Source of the DNA: Actinomycetales bacterium
GTDB taxonomy: Bacteria; Actinomycetota; Actinomycetes; Actinomycetales; Microbacteriaceae
Length of the DNA: 64,000 bases
Assembly: GCA_017308515.1 (NCBI GenBank)
Contig: JAFKEN010000005.1
Span: 1-64,000, forward strand
Direction of reading: 5' to 3'
Shown here: positions 63,205 through 64,000 of the stretch, piece after piece
Numbering within the stretch: position 1 is the first letter of the stretch
Layout of the letters: each line of letters begins with the position of its first letter
Translations under genes and position numbers: made by a program
Notes under the pieces: model-generated
What the model was told of the DNA's origin: nothing
What the model saw: the letters and a program-made list of their open reading frames with translations, nothing else
Database searches by the model: none

Positions 63205-63618
63205 ATGCCCACCTACTCCTACCGCTGCACCGAGTGCGGCACCGCCTTCGACATCCAGCAGTCCTTCACCGACGACGCGCTCACCGAGTGCCCGAACTGC
63301 GGCGGCCGGCTGCGCAAGGTCTTCGGCCCGCTCGGGGTGACCTTCAGCGGCTCGGGCTTCTACCGCACCGACAGCCGCGCGGGCTCGGGGTCGGGGTCCG
63401 GGTCGGCGGGCAGCGGTTCGTCGGGGTCCGGCTCGTCGGGCTCGGGCGACTCGGGTTCCGGGTCCGGCTCGTCGGGCAGCGGGTCCTCGGGCAGCGGTTC
63501 GTCCGGCTCGGGTTCGTCGGGCTCGGGCTCGGGGTCGTCCGGATCCGGATCCTCGGGCTCGGGCTCCTCGGGCTCGAGCTCCGGCTCGACCGGCTCGAAG
63601 GCCCCCGCGGCCGGGTGA
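63205..63618 (+). CDS. FmdB-family zinc-ribbon protein with Ser/Gly tail
   Basis: 137 residues. The zinc ribbon uses CTECG and CPNCGG (about 8-35), followed by RKVFGPLGVTFSGSGFYRTDSR, which is characteristic of FmdB-type regulators. From residue 55 the protein is a Ser-Gly repeat of about 75 residues, encoded by a decayed GGCTCGGGT-type tandem repeat (63380-63600). The tail length is probably variable between strains. It precedes mscL, a common arrangement. Confidence 0.85.
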   Translation: MPTYSYRCTECGTAFDIQQSFTDDALTECPNCGGRLRKVFGPLGVTFSGSGFYRTDSRAGSGSGSGSAGSGSSGSGSSGSGDSGSGSGSSGSGSSGSGSSGSGSSGSGSGSSGSGSSGSGSSGSSSGSTGSKAPAAG

Positions 63619-63674
63619 CCCGCTCGCGCCCTCGACCCTCGCGCGGAGAACCCGCGCCGACCGAAGGAGAGAGA

Positions 63675-64000
63675 ATGTTCAAGGGATTCAAGGAGTTCAT
63701 CCTCCGCGGCAACGTCATCGACCTCGCGGTCGCCGTCGTCATCGGCGCGGCGTTCACCGCGATCGTGAACGCGATCGTCACGGGCGTGTTCAACCCGCTC
63801 ATCGCCCTGATCTTCGACTCCTCGAGCCTAACGAAGGCCGGGGTCATCCTCCGGGCCGGATCGGGCGACACCCCCGACCTCGTGCTGTCCTGGGGCCTCG
63901 TGCTGTCGGCGCTCATCCAGTTCCTGCTGGTCGCGACGGTCGTCTACTTCGCGGTCGTCTACCCGATGAACCTGTTCAAGCGTCGCGCCGAGGAGCGCAA
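63675..64000 (+). CDS. mscL: Large-conductance mechanosensitive channel MscL (partial)
   Basis: 108 residues before the window ends. MFKGFKEFILRGNVIDLAVA is the N-terminal amphipathic helix and first pore helix; the second helix is QFLLVATVVYFAVVYPMNLF. The loop (about 45-75) is typical. It opens under hypo-osmotic stress. GAAGGAGAGA ribosome site upstream. The 3' end lies beyond the window. Confidence 0.93.
   Translation, partial: MFKGFKEFILRGNVIDLAVAVVIGAAFTAIVNAIVTGVFNPLIALIFDSSSLTKAGVILRAGSGDTPDLVLSWGLVLSALIQFLLVATVVYFAVVYPMNLFKRRAEER

Noticed and set aside
63380-63600. Repeats taken as a CRISPR array
   Set aside because: They are short in-frame Ser-Gly codon repeats within a gene; no regular spacers exist, and no cas genes are seen.

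Overview
The window is high-GC actinobacterial chromosome, most likely a member of the Microbacteriaceae. The grounds are near-exclusive G/C third codon positions, the gene families present (OtsA/OtsB, FmdB, DUF2000, SCO6880-type conjugation proteins), many promoters with a TANNNT box only 6-9 nt before the start codon, and a class Ic-type ribonucleotide reductase of the kind reported in the related Tropheryma. Species cannot be named from this sequence alone.

Backbone left (1-36325): hrpA RNA helicase; a TetR regulator with an SDR oxidoreductase; a rhodanese; nrdA/nrdB behind tandem NrdR-like boxes; otsA-otsB; a fructosamine kinase; a TIM-barrel isomerase; two small membrane proteins. A five-gene minus-strand operon follows (glutamine synthetase-like, class I amidotransferase, aldehyde dehydrogenase, SDR, GntR) with a divergent amino acid/amine permease; together they fit a gamma-glutamylated ethanolamine or polyamine catabolic pathway. 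Next come a D-amino-acid aldolase/dehydratase-like enzyme and a molybdenum-cofactor neighbourhood (moaD, moaA, a sulfite-oxidase-like protein and its flavin reductase). The branched-chain amino acid genes ilvD-ilvB-ilvN-ilvC, an FMN reductase, an MFS transporter, a DUF2000 protein and an AraC regulator complete this part.

Mobile region (about 36706-56240): visibly lower in GC. It holds a conjugative-type element with a TrbC/VirB2-like pilin, VirB6/TrbL-like, PrgI/SCO6880-like and VirB4 proteins, a TraG/VirD4 coupling protein, SSB, an HTH-PIN pair, a CoiA-like protein, several unknowns and a large serine recombinase at the right end, abutting the 3' end of a tRNA-Ala(CGC). No relaxase is recognisable. 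The left edge is not an attachment site: the first half of an alpha/beta hydrolase gene is joined to the last third of a pilin gene. This suggests a deletion that removed attL and stranded the element.

Nested inside it, between two 16-bp direct repeats at the 3' end of virB4, is a roughly 4.7-kb cassette. Its five minus-strand genes overlap or nearly touch: an intact tyrosine recombinase, a small XRE protein, a degenerate tyrosine recombinase with eight N-terminal CxxC knuckles, an ArsR-type regulator and a CDF zinc/cadmium exporter. This is the strongest candidate for an undescribed system.

Backbone right (56241-64000): tRNA-Ala, a membrane protein, a MarR regulator divergent from an MMPL transporter around an 18-bp palindrome, another membrane protein, a GNAT acetyltransferase, galU, 5-formyl-THF cyclo-ligase, an FmdB zinc-ribbon protein with a Ser/Gly tail, and the start of mscL.

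The sharpest local anomaly is in nrdA: the conserved CxxC tail lies in another frame, just past the stop codon, one base out of register.
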